Assembly (NCBI GenBank): GCA_030015575.1
Contig: JASDDO010000019.1
Location: forward strand, 515,998,986-516,062,985
Length of the DNA stretch: 64,000 nucleotides
Reading direction: 5' to 3'
From: Agapanthus africanus
Taxonomy: Eukaryota > Streptophyta > Magnoliopsida > Asparagales > Amaryllidaceae
In this document: piece by piece, positions 47,219-57,632 of the stretch
How positions within the stretch are numbered: position 1 is the stretch's first letter
Layout: every line of letters begins with the position of its first letter
Translations under genes and position numbers: made by a program
Notes under the pieces: model-generated
Told to the model about the DNA's origin: nothing
Database searches by the model: none
What the model saw: only the letters and a program-made list of their open reading frames with translations

Positions 47219-49402
47219 TGTTAGTGTATATGCCCTAGAGGCCATTTCTGTATCATACTAGTTTGTATATTACTTAATGGATGCTTGGGATATTCACCTT
47301 GTATATACAATCTTGCTCAAAATAGTAGTATGCTACTTGGTTTGTTTCTACTTCAATGTGTACATGTGTTTATTTTTGTATATCGCCTATACACATTAGT
47401 AGAGCCCTTAGGATCTTTGCTTGATTACCAGCGATGTGATGGCCGTCACACTAGTGGGGCTGGGTAGTCTATAAGCACATCCTTATGCAGGTCCCTGGTC
47501 GCAGGACTATCGAGACAGGGCATCGATACTCCGGAGTAGACCAGCGCATGCGCTTCTCATCCCAGTGTGGGAGACGGTCTGTCCCACAGCCGTCAGTACG
47601 TCGTACTTGAGATAGTATGCGGGTGCTCGTTAGGTTACGGGTACACTGGACAGGACTCGTCGGAAACTGACTAGTTGGTATTATACCTATCGTCAGTTAT
47701 CAGTTCCCAGGTGACATGAGTACAGCTTAGTCCGCTGACTTGACACTGTCACTCCGCCTCGAGTGTGTTCCCAATGTACTTTGATCACTACCCTACCACG
47801 GCTCAAAGGAGTCGTGCAAACAGGTAGTGGTTGGGTGCAGTCCCGAAGCACTTGGAGGCAGTGACGGTTAGACAGGATTCGTCTCTCCCGGTATTGGGGG
47901 TTGACATCGCGCTGTGTCTAGGAGAGCCATTACACGAGTAGTCCCTGGCCAGGGCAAACGAGATATACTGGTAGGTTTCCAGTGTTATCTCAGGGTGTTT
48001 TGGGCTTCGCTCCGGCACGACTTGTACCGCTATTGAGGGACTGACGTTTACCGCCCCCTAGGCCCGCCATGCGATGTATCAGACGAACAGACCGGACTGT
48101 ACGGAGAATGTTACACTCAGGCTCAGTAGGAGTTCAGATGGGTTTCGCCTCGTCGGTCTTCTTGTCGGCATTACCTGGGGACCGTTACGCACAGCTAGTG
48201 CCGCTTGCGGTCTGTGGTTAAACCCACTGCCAGCGTAGTGTCGAGTCTTTAGAGTCCCACACAGAAAGCTTTTCGCCTTTAGGCAAAAGAGTAGAGGTCG
48301 CATGGTATTGCGACAGGTCGCATGGTTTTGCGACAGGGTTCGGTCACATCCGTGCACTTGTGCACGTACAGTGTCCGGACAGTTTACACTAGCGGGCTTT
48401 GGTTTAAGCCAGATCCTAGTGTACCTTATGGGATTGGATTTATCCAGTTTGCATTCGTGTTCCTCGGAACGCGGATGCGGGTGTGTATGCACAGTTGACA
48501 GGGAGGCAGAGGCAGCGGATTCTCATTAGGGTTGTTGACAGTTGACCGTTGACTTTTTGACTTTATGCTCAACCCTAATGAGAATATGATATGTGATTAA
48601 CTATTATATTAATTAAGTATTATGGTGATATGGTTGTTGACTTGTTGACTTTTGTTGACTTGTTGACTTTGGTGACTTGTTGACTTTTGTTGACTTGTTG
48701 ACCGGTTGACTAGGCTTGACTAGTTGACCATCATGATGACCATAGCCATCATTTCATGGCAAAGACTTTTGTTTACTTGCTCATTTGTGTAAAATGAGTG
48801 CATGAAATGATATGGTTGTGGTTGCTTCTAACCATCACATAAGACTTTTGTTAATATGATGAGTTATCATTGCTTTGGATTATGAGAGGGTGAGAGACAA
48901 AATACTTGCTCATTCTTTCTTGCTCATTCTCTCTCTTGTTCTTGAGCTCTCCTCTTGCTCTCACCCTCAACCTCTTGCTCCCTCTCTTGATCTATGGTTC
49001 TCTTGTCTCATGAGTTGAGAATCAAGAACCATAGATAAAATCCCATTCTAAATCTTCTCTACTCATTCTAGTTCACTAGGTTTAGCAAACCAAGTGAACT
49101 AGTTTCTTCAAAGAACGAAGAAGGAGCTAAAGGTTGGAGCTTTCAAGTGGATCTATCTTCGGCGTACGGAGACGACGAGAAGGAGCCATCGGACCACCAT
49201 CGGAGCTTGAAGAGAAGGAGTTCAAGTTTAGGTATAACCATCTCCATCCGAGTAGCTAACTCTCTTTAGCTAAGTATGCTAGTTTTAGTTTAGTCAAAGA
49301 TCCCGACTTTGCTTAGTCCATGTTGCCCCTTGCGCTAAAAATTTGATTTTTATACCGTTTCCGCCTCCCCGTAAGAACCGGGGGTCACAACGTGGACTTA
49401 CA
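47219..49402 (+). repeat. CopA 5' LTR (2184 bp)
   Basis: TGTTAGTGTATATGCCC to GGACTTACA. Contains a TTGAC array (48535-48728), a hairpin with 13-bp arms 48451-48463 and 48466-48478, and a weak TATA-like ATAGATAAAA at about 49030. Promoter position is uncertain. Confidence 0.95.
48535..48728 (+). promoter_or_regulatory. TTGAC (W-box core) array in the CopA LTR
   Basis: Fourteen TTGAC cores in about 194 bp, many in a TTGTTGACT/TTTTGTTGACT tandem pattern; repeated in the 3' LTR at 56765-56958. TTGAC[C/T] is the known WRKY site. Binding is inferred. Confidence 0.6.
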
Positions 49403-49403
49403 G

Positions 49404-49415
49404 TGGTATCAGAGC
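49404..49415 (+). other. CopA primer binding site (tRNA-iMet)
   Basis: TGGTATCAGAGC, one base after the LTR. Confidence 0.93.
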
Positions 49416-49606
49416 CTAACTAAACTTAAACTAGCTTGGTAGTAAAGTGTAACGAAGTTCGGAACCGGAAAAATCAAAAAACCAAACTTTTACAAAACCT
49501 GAGTTTCTGTTGAAATTTTTTCTGGTCAAAATGAAAATCTTTATACTCCTAAATTCGGCTCAGGGTTTTGTGTGAACACCCATGAAAAACGGTCCACTGT
49601 TTCGTT

Positions 49607-49665
49607 CAAACCGCCGCGCTTCCGCCGCACGAGGTAGGCATCTGCCGCGGAAGCGCCGCGGTTTG
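49607..49665 (+). other. GC-rich leader hairpin of CopA
   Basis: Arms 49607-49630 and 49642-49665 match at about 21 of 24 positions, the exceptions being C-C or end mismatches. The arms read CAAACCGC.GCGCTTCCGC and its complement. Confidence 0.7.
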
Positions 49666-50772
49666 TCGTCTTCTCTGCATCGTTTTTCGTGCAGTGTGTG
49701 TCTGTGTTGGTTTTGGGTTTTTTGGAATATATTATATGTGCCCAGATTTTCCAGAAAAGAAATTTCCTTTTGGGGTCCTATAATTCCGTATTTTTTTCCG
49801 AACTTCACTGCACTTTGACTATGATGGTTATATCTGTGATGTTTGCATGTATTGAACGTCGGCTAATCGCTATAAGTCGATTGGTCGGGGTTATACATGA
49901 TTTATAAATATGTTGGATTGTCGCGGGTGAATAGCCGGGGGTTGTGAGACGAGAGTTTTCTTTTCTTGCAATTCATGTAAATTTGTAAATTGATGTAATA
50001 ATTATTTGTATGGCCGCACAACCGGGTCGGGGTTGTAGCCGTCATTGTATAATTTCTTTTTACTGTTTTTGCTCCTAGGATAGACCCATGGAGGGGTGCA
50101 CAAACTACCGGGTATGCCGAAGTGTCGAGTGGCCTACTCATGGAGATGAGGGAGGTTGCTACGCTTCGGGTACTTGGCGGGTAGTTTGCCGCACCCGTAG
50201 GGGTCTTGGGTGGGGTTTTGGCTATTCACCGCGACCGTGTAATCTGTTTTTGTTACAGGCTCGTACAAATTACAGATTCCTAGTATATCCAATGTATTCA
50301 TCTGTGATCTGAAATGTTTTATCATTGCAGTATATCTATATATGATATTATTTAGGCGTTGCTTATGTTTTACAGACGCGCTAGCCCAGCCCCCGCTCTG
50401 TCGTTAGTTAAGTAACCTAACGGGTAATGACGGGGCCCCGTGGCGAATGCGAATGGCATAAGCGTACGTCATATTTTGGTTGTTTTCTGCAATGGTAGGA
50501 TTAAATGATGGGACGCATTAAAAGAACTAATGCAAGGATATCACGCATTAAAAGAACTAATGCAAGATAATAAACCAAGTTAAAGTCGTTGGAACACTTT
50601 CGAAAAACCACTCGGTTCTTTTCAAAACAAACTTTTAAAATACGGAGTTTGAGCCACTCCATTTAAAAGCTATCTCGTTCCATCGACCAAATCAAGTTCA
50701 CTACGTTCACGGTTTTGCCAAAACCATCCGTAGCCCTCCATCATTTCAGTTAAATATTCGGTAGTATTCAAG

Positions 50773-50985
50773 CTATGTATTTTGACCTCACGCCAAGGCA
50801 TAGTGATTGGTAGCTGCCGGATATTTATCTGTTGCATAGATAGAATGCGTTGGTTTGAGACAGTCGTACTGCCATTTTGGCCTACGTCAAGGGTATGTAC
50901 GGGTGGGTTCAAATTAACCTGGATAATGATGGGACGAACTTGACATGTGACTTATGACATTTTGACCTCACGCCAAGGTCATAAG
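50773..50985 (+). other. Three mid-leader stem-loops of CopA
   Basis: CTATG/CATAG (50773-50777/50799-50803); CGTAC plus TGCC pairing with GGTA and GTACG (50865-50873/50892-50901, one bulge); and CTTATGAC/GTCATAAG (50951-50958/50978-50985, perfect). Loops carry TTTTGACCTCACGCCAAGG twice and TTTTGGCCTACGTCAAGG once. Confidence 0.75.
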
Positions 50986-51249
50986 AGCATGGGGCAAAAA
51001 TCCACATCGGGAGTTTCATAAGTACTGAAACTTGCTAGATTTGCATACCATTTGGAGTGTGATGATTCTGGTAGGATTCCTTCAGTTTCGTCACGCAATG
51101 ATATTTGGATCCCGATCCTACTGTGAGTATATGCTACTCCTCGGGAAATTTCTCACTTAACGATCAATGCTATAAACCTAGTAGGTGCCTAGAAAGGTGT
51201 TAGCGGAGCTACGCCCCCAGGGAAAAGAGGTTCTTTAATTAAGGAACTT

Positions 51250-51259
51250 CGCGAAAGCG
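51250..51259 (+). other. GNRA-loop hairpin near the end of the CopA leader
   Basis: CGC, GAAA, GCG, about 225 nt before the gag ATG; shorter than the 5-bp stems in CopB, in the same conserved block. Confidence 0.45.
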
Positions 51260-51483
51260 TTGGAAAACCTCCCTCGAAGTACCGACACCGGCCTGGCTGA
51301 ACGGTTAAGCAAGTATTGTACGGTGGGATTGATCCTGACTAATTCTTCCTTTATGGTTTGAGGAGGGATTCGAGAAACAGTGGGAGCCATCCTGTTTAGA
51401 CAAACTAAAAACCACTCTAAACTTGCAAGAGCATCATGCTGAGTGTTTCTTCTTCTCTCTCCTAATTGCAGCGACCAATCAAT

Positions 51484-54400
51484 ATGACTGGACTTAAGTT
51501 ACTCCTAGATAAAAACAAACTGACAGGGCCAAACTACAAAGATTGGCTCAGGAATGTCAAGATAGCAATCACTTACGACAAGCTGGGGTATCTTCTTACC
51601 ACCAAAGCTCCCCCTGTCCCTGGTCCAACTTCCAGCGTCGCGGATAAGGAAATCCGCAAGACTTGGGAGATTGATAGTGCGAAGGCCAAATGCCTCCTGC
51701 TTGCCTCGATGGACAACGAACATCAGAGGAGGCACGAGAATATGGACATGGAATCCATATTGCTTCATACAAAAGAACTGTATGGAGAGCAATCTCGTAT
51801 CGCAAGATACGAAGCGTCGAAAAAGTTATTTTCGACAAGAATGGCCGTCGGATCATCAGTAGCCGAGCACGTGCTAAAGATGATCGGCTTCATTGAGGAG
51901 CTCGCTGACCTAGGGATCACATTGGAGAGTGAGCTATACACGGATATAGTTCTCCAGTCCCTTCCTTCCACTTACGCCCAGTTTATACTGAACTTCAACT
52001 TACAAGAAAAAGAGGTTGAACTTTCAGAGCTCCTCAACATGCTGAGGAGCGCAGAGGGCACCCTACAGAAAGGTAGGGATACATCCACTTTGTTTGTAGG
52101 AGGATCATCTTCTTCTAGGTCCAAGGCGAAAGCCAAGGGAAAGAAGAAGAAGGCCCCCGCCAAACCAAGGGGCGGTGTTAGTAAAGTGGATACGAAGGGA
52201 AAAGGTAAAGCAACAAAGATAGCGGGGAAGCTTGTGGATAAGGAAGAATGCTTCTATTGTCATAAGAAAGGACACTGGAAGAATGATTGCAGGGCCTGGA
52301 AGGCCAGAACACAGGAATTGAAGCAGGCTGCAGCTTCAGCTTCAGGTGTGTATGTTATTGAAAACTGTCTTTCAATAAACTCTACTTCCTGGGTATTGGA
52401 TACCGGATCAGGATCTCATATCTGTAATTCTTTGCAGGCGTTGAGAAACCGTAGGGTTTTGAAGGCAGGTGACATGACCCTCAGAGTTGCGAACGGAGCT
52501 AGCATGGATGCTAAAGCCGTGGGGGACTATCACCTGGGAATGTCAGATGGACATGTTTTGGTTTTGCGTAATTGCTTTTTTGTACCCAACGCAACTTGTA
52601 ATATCATTTCTGTATCTTTAGTTTCTAAAGAAGGTTATGAATTTGCGTTTGTAAGTAATGTTGTAAACATTCACCTTAATCAAGTTTTGATTGGGTCAGG
52701 TACATTGAGTAATGGTATATACGTGTTAAACCAACCACAGATTTTCAACGTCCAGAATACACACAAAAGAAAGTCTCCAGAAATAAATCAGACTTTCTTA
52801 TGGCATTGTAGATTGGGTCACATCAATGAGAGAAGGTTGACTATGTTACATACAGAAGGATATTTGAATGCGTTCGAATATCAATCGTATGCCACTTGTC
52901 AATCTTGTCTCAAAGGAAAGATGACAAAGACTCCGTTTACTGGACAAGGAGTAAGAGCGAGCGAGCTCTTGGGACTCGTACACAGTGACGTGTGCGGTCC
53001 AATGTCTACACATGCCCGAAGCGGACATTCTTACTTCATTACTTTTACGGATGACTTCTCAAGGTACGGTTATGTCTTCTTAATGAAACATAAGTCCGAG
53101 GCCTTTGGAAAATTCCAGGAGTATAAGAATGAAGTGGAGAAACAGACCGGCAAAAGTATTAAGATTCTAAGATCGGATCGAGGTGGAGAATACTTAAGTG
53201 CCGAGTTCCTGGACTATTTAAAAGAGAATGGAATTCTCTCTCAGCTTACTCCTCCATACACCCCGCAACATAACGGTGTATCGGAGAGACGGAACCGCAC
53301 CCTATTGGATATGGTGCGGTCCATGATGAGTAACGCTGAGTTGCCGCGATCATTCTGGGGGTATGCGCTAGAATCAGCTGCATACCTTTTGAACCGAGTT
53401 CCGACTAAGACTGTGCCTACCACCCCATATGAAATGTGGAGTGGGAAGAAACCCTATCTTCAATATCTGAAGATCTGGGGATGTCCAGCTTTTGTCAAAA
53501 AGCAGCATGCGGACAAACTCGAGGCACGCTCAGTACTGTGCAAGTTTGTGGGATACCCAAAGAACACCAGGGGGTATCTTTTCTACTACGCAGAGGAACA
53601 AAAAGTCCTTGTTTCTCGTAATGCCCACTTCCTAGAACACCAGTTCTTGGAAAAGGAAAATAGTGGGAGCGCAGTGGAACTGGAAGAAATTCCAGAACCA
53701 CAGACTATTACTGAAAGGTTAGTGGAACCAGAGGGTTCAACAGAACAGGACATTCCTACGCCGCTCCGCAGGAGTAGTAGGCAGTCTCATCCGCCCGAGA
53801 GATACTGCGGTTTTCTCATAGACGGGGATAGAGAGGATTGCATCATAGATTATGATGAACCTACTAGCTTCCAGCAGGCCGTTCAGAGCGTTGACTCAGT
53901 GAAATGGCTGGATGCAATGCGGACCGAAATGGAGTCCATGTACACCAACAAGGTATGGACGTTGGACATTGCTCCAGACGGGGTAAAACCCGTAGGATGC
54001 AAGTGGATCTTCAAAAGGAAGATTGGTGTAGATGGACAGGTTGAGACCTATAAAGCTAGGCTGGTAGCAAAGGGTTTCCGTCAAAGACCTGGCTTGGACT
54101 ATGACGAAACCTTTTCTCCAGTAGCCATGCTGAAATCCATTCGGATCCTTCTTGCCATTGCTGCCTTCCACGATTATGAGATCTGGCAAATGGACGTAAA
54201 GACCGCTTTTCTAAATGGAAATTTAGAGGAGTGTGTCTATATGGACCAACCAGAGGGTTTCATTCAGAGTGGGAGCAGCGGAAAGGTGTGCAAGTTGCTT
54301 AAGTCCATCTATGGACTAAAGCAGGCATCGCGGAGTTGGAACATCTGCTTTGATGAGACGGTCAAAGAATTTGACTTTATCAAAAATCCAGATGAACCAT

Positions 54401-55434
54401 GCATCTATAGTAGATTTGTAGCGAGAACTGTAGTATTCCTCGTTTTATACGTGGATGACATTCTCTTAATAGGAAATGACATTCCTATGCTACAATCTGT
54501 CAAGGGGTTCTTGTCACACAGGTTCTCCATGAAAGACCTGGGTGATGCCTCATACATTCTGGGTATCCGGATCTACCGTGACAGATCCAAGAGGATATTA
54601 GGACTTTCTCAGTCCAGGTACATCGACACCGTGCTGAAAAGATTCAGTATGGAAGATTCCAAGCGCGGTAACCTACCGGCTTGTCACGGGATCACCCTCT
54701 CTAAAGAGATGTCTCCCAAGACTGATTTGGAGAGGGATCGCATGTCTATTATACCCTACGCTTCTGCGGTAGGCTCTATAATGTATGCGATGTTGTGTAC
54801 CAGACCGGATGTAGCTTATGCACTGAGTGTGGTAAGCCGGTATCAGTCAAACCCTGGGGAGAAACACTGGATAGCGGTAAAGAACATTCTCAAGTACCTG
54901 AGAAGGACTAAGGAGATGTTCTTGGTGTATGGCGGAAAAGACCTCCAGATCGAGGCCTTTGCTGACTCCAGCTTCCAGAGTGACAAGGATGATTCCAAGT
55001 CCATGTCGGGTTTTTTCTTTACCCTCAATGGAGGGGCGGTGTGTTGGAAGAGTTCCAAACAGGAAACCGTTGCAGACTCGACGATGGAAGCGGAATACAT
55101 CGCTGCATCTGATGCCGCAAAAGAAGCTGTCTGGATGAGGAAGTTCTTGAAAGAACTTCAGGTGGTTCCGTCCATTGTTGATCCAATACCTCTGTATTGC
55201 GACAACAACGGGGCTATAGCTTTAGCGAAGGAACCCAGGTCCCATCAGAGATCCAGGCACATCTTAAGGCGGTATCACCTGATCAGGGAGATCGTAGATC
55301 GCCAGGAGATCGAGGTTCGGAGAGTCGCTTCAGAAGATAACACTGCAGATCCATTCACCAAGGCCCTGCCCCAGACTCAGTTCGAGCGGCTGATCGAGAT
55401 GATAGGTCTTCGATACGCCAGTACATGGCCTTAG
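51484..55434 (+). CDS. Gag-Pol polyprotein of CopA (1316 aa)
   Basis: A single open frame for Ty1/Copia retrotransposition, probably made as one polyprotein. The first in-frame ATG is 51484; the frame is open a little further upstream. Residues from that ATG: gag 1-280 with a zinc knuckle CX2CX4HX4C (C256, C259, H264, C269) after a Lys/Ser-rich linker; protease DTGS at 306-309; integrase with an HHCC region (H441, H446, C472, C475) and D502, D565, E601 (D..D35E); reverse transcriptase with D904 (QMDVKTAF) and YVDD (D991, D992); RNase H with D1161, E1202, D1240, D1289. PR-INT-RT-RH order is diagnostic of Copia. The TAG stop lies 14 bp before the 3' LTR. Length is normal for the family and I see no lesion. 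Confidence 0.97.
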   Translation: MTGLKLLLDKNKLTGPNYKDWLRNVKIAITYDKLGYLLTTKAPPVPGPTSSVADKEIRKTWEIDSAKAKCLLLASMDNEHQRRHENMDMESILLHTKELYGEQSRIARYEASKKLFSTRMAVGSSVAEHVLKMIGFIEELADLGITLESELYTDIVLQSLPSTYAQFILNFNLQEKEVELSELLNMLRSAEGTLQKGRDTSTLFVGGSSSSRSKAKAKGKKKKAPAKPRGGVSKVDTKGKGKATKIAGKLVDKEECFYCHKKGHWKNDCRAWKARTQELKQAAASASGVYVIENCLSINSTSWVLDTGSGSHICNSLQALRNRRVLKAGDMTLRVANGASMDAKAVGDYHLGMSDGHVLVLRNCFFVPNATCNIISVSLVSKEGYEFAFVSNVVNIHLNQVLIGSGTLSNGIYVLNQPQIFNVQNTHKRKSPEINQTFLWHCRLGHINERRLTMLHTEGYLNAFEYQSYATCQSCLKGKMTKTPFTGQGVRASELLGLVHSDVCGPMSTHARSGHSYFITFTDDFSRYGYVFLMKHKSEAFGKFQEYKNEVEKQTGKSIKILRSDRGGEYLSAEFLDYLKENGILSQLTPPYTPQHNGVSERRNRTLLDMVRSMMSNAELPRSFWGYALESAAYLLNRVPTKTVPTTPYEMWSGKKPYLQYLKIWGCPAFVKKQHADKLEARSVLCKFVGYPKNTRGYLFYYAEEQKVLVSRNAHFLEHQFLEKENSGSAVELEEIPEPQTITERLVEPEGSTEQDIPTPLRRSSRQSHPPERYCGFLIDGDREDCIIDYDEPTSFQQAVQSVDSVKWLDAMRTEMESMYTNKVWTLDIAPDGVKPVGCKWIFKRKIGVDGQVETYKARLVAKGFRQRPGLDYDETFSPVAMLKSIRILLAIAAFHDYEIWQMDVKTAFLNGNLEECVYMDQPEGFIQSGSSGKVCKLLKSIYGLKQASRSWNICFDETVKEFDFIKNPDEPCIYSRFVARTVVFLVLYVDDILLIGNDIPMLQSVKGFLSHRFSMKDLGDASYILGIRIYRDRSKRILGLSQSRYIDTVLKRFSMEDSKRGNLPACHGITLSKEMSPKTDLERDRMSIIPYASAVGSIMYAMLCTRPDVAYALSVVSRYQSNPGEKHWIAVKNILKYLRRTKEMFLVYGGKDLQIEAFADSSFQSDKDDSKSMSGFFFTLNGGAVCWKSSKQETVADSTMEAEYIAASDAAKEAVWMRKFLKELQVVPSIVDPIPLYCDNNGAIALAKEPRSHQRSRHILRRYHLIREIVDRQEIEVRRVASEDNTADPFTKALPQTQFERLIEMIGLRYASTWP

Positions 55435-55436
55435 TG

Positions 55437-55448
55437 CAAGTGGGAGAT
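55437..55448 (+). other. CopA polypurine tract
   Basis: CAAGTGGGAGAT directly before the 3' LTR and just after the stop codon. Confidence 0.88.
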
Positions 55449-57632
55449 TGTTAGTGTATATGCCCTAGAGGCCATTTCTGTATCATACTAGTTTGTATAT
55501 TACTTAATGGATGCTTGGGATATTCACCTTGTATATACAATCTTGCTCAAAATAGTAGTATGCTACTTGGTTTGTTTCTACTTCAATGTGTACATGTGTT
55601 TATTTTTGTATATCGCCTATACACATTAGTAGAGCCCTTAGGATCTTTGCTTGATTACCAGCGATGTGATGGCCGTCACACTAGTGGGGCTGGGTAGTCT
55701 ATAAGCACATCCTTATGCAGGTCCCTGGTCGCAGGACTATCGAGACAGGGCATCGATACTCCGGAGTAGACCAGCGCATGCGCTTCTCATCCCAGTGTGG
55801 GAGACGGTCTGTCCCACAGCCGTCAGTACGTCGTACTTGAGATAGTATGCGGGTGCTCGTTAGGTTACGGGTACACTGGACAGGACTCGTCGGGAACTGA
55901 CTAGTTGGTATTATACCTATCGTCAGTTATCAGTTCCCAGGTGACATGAGTACAGCTTAGTCCGCTGACTTGACACTATCACTCCGCCTCGAGTGTGTTC
56001 CCACTGTACTTTGATCACTATCCTACCACGGCTCAAAGGAGTCGTGCAAACAGGTAGTGGTTGGGTGCAGTCCCGAAGCACTTGGAGGCAGTGACGGTTA
56101 GACAGGATTCGTCTCTCCCGGTATTGGGGGTTGACATCGCGCTGTGTCTAGGAGAGCCATTACACGAGTAGTCCCTGGCCAGGGCAAACGAGATATACTG
56201 GTAGGTTTCCAGTGTTATCTCAGGGTGTTTTGGGCTTCGCTCCGGCACGACTTGTACCGCTATTGGGGGACTGACGTTTACCGCCCCCTAGGCCCGCCAT
56301 GCGATGTATCAGACGAACAGACCGGACTGTACGGAGAATGTCACACTCAGGCTCAGTAGGAGTTCAGATGGGTTTCGCCTCGTCGGTCTTCTTGTCGGCA
56401 TTACCTGGGGACCGTTACGCACAGCTAGTGCCGCTTGCGGTCTGTGGTTAAACCCACTGCCAGCGTAGTGTCGAGTCTTTAGAGTCCCACACAGAAAGCT
56501 TTTCGCCTTTAGGCAAAAGAGTAGAGGTCGCATGGTATTGCGACAGGTCGCATGGTTTTGCGACAGGGTTCGGTCACATCCGTGCACTTGTGCACGTACA
56601 GTGTCCGGACAGTTTACACTAGCGGGCTTTGGTTTAAGCCAGATCCTAGTGTACCTTATGGGATTGGATTTATCCAGTTTGCATGCGTGTTCCTCGGAAC
56701 GCGGATGCGGGTGTGTATGCACAGTTGACAGGGAGGCAGAGGCAGCGGATTCTCATTAGGGTTGTTGACAGTTGACCGTTGACTTTTTGACTTTATGCTC
56801 AACCCTAATGAGAATATGATATGTGATTAACTATTATATTAATTAAGTATTATGGTGATATGGTTGTTGACTTGTTGACTTTTGTTGACTTGTTGACTTT
56901 GGTGACTTGTTGACTTTTGTTGACTTGTTGACCGGTTGACTAGGCTTGACTAGTTGACCATCATGATGACCATAGCCATCATTTCATGGCAAAGACTTTT
57001 GTTTACTTGCTCATTTGTGTAAAATGAGTGCATGAAATGATATGGTTGTGGTTGCTTCTAACCATCACATAAGACTTTTGTTAATATGATGAGTTATCAT
57101 TGCTTTGGATTATGAGAGGGTGAGAGACAAAATACTTGCTCATTCTTTCTTGCTCATTCTCTCTCTTGTTCTTGAGCTCTCCTCTTGCTCTCACCCTCAA
57201 CCTCTTGCTCCCTCTCTTGATCTATGGTTCTCTTGTCTCATGAGTTGAGAATCAAGAACCATAGATAAAATCCCATTCTAAACCTTCTCTACTCATTCTA
57301 GTTCACTAGGTTTAGCAAACCAAGTGAACTAGTTTCTTCAAAGAACGAAGAAGGAGCTAAAGGTTGGAGCTTTCAAGTGGATCTATCTTCGGCGTACGGA
57401 GACGACGAGAAGGAGCCATCGGACCACCATCGGAGCTTGAAGAGAAGGAGTTCAAGTTTAGGTATAACCATCTCCATCCGAGTAGCTAACTCTCTTTAGC
57501 TAAGTATGCTAGTTTTAGTTTAGTCAAAGATCCCGACTTTGCTTAGTCCATGTTGCCCCTTGCGCTAAAAATTTGATTTTTATACCGTTTCCGCCTCCCC
57601 GTAAGAACCGGGGGTCGCAACGTGGACTTACA
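55449..57632 (+). repeat. CopA 3' LTR (2184 bp)
   Basis: Same length as the 5' LTR, nine substitutions (seven transitions), no gap seen. Followed by ACTTG. Confidence 0.96.

Larger units (their letters stand above)
47219..57632 (+). mobile_element. CopA: intact autonomous Ty1/Copia element (Angela/BARE-like)
   Basis: A 10,414-bp element with two 2184-bp LTRs (47219-49402 and 55449-57632), TG..CA termini and the duplication ACTTG (47214-47218 and 57633-57637). It has primer site, 2-kb leader, one open gag-pol frame and polypurine tract, all in the right places. The LTRs differ at nine sites by my reading (0.4%). With a typical plant rate of 1.3e-8 per site per year that would be roughly 0.16 million years; the rate is an assumption. 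It sits in the CopB3 leader in the same orientation. Nothing visible prevents activity. Confidence 0.96.

Noticed and set aside
51466..51483. Upstream TTG start for the gag-pol frame
   Set aside because: The frame is open from 51466, but the first ATG is 51484 and the peptide from there (MTGLKLLLDKN) matches the gag start in element D.
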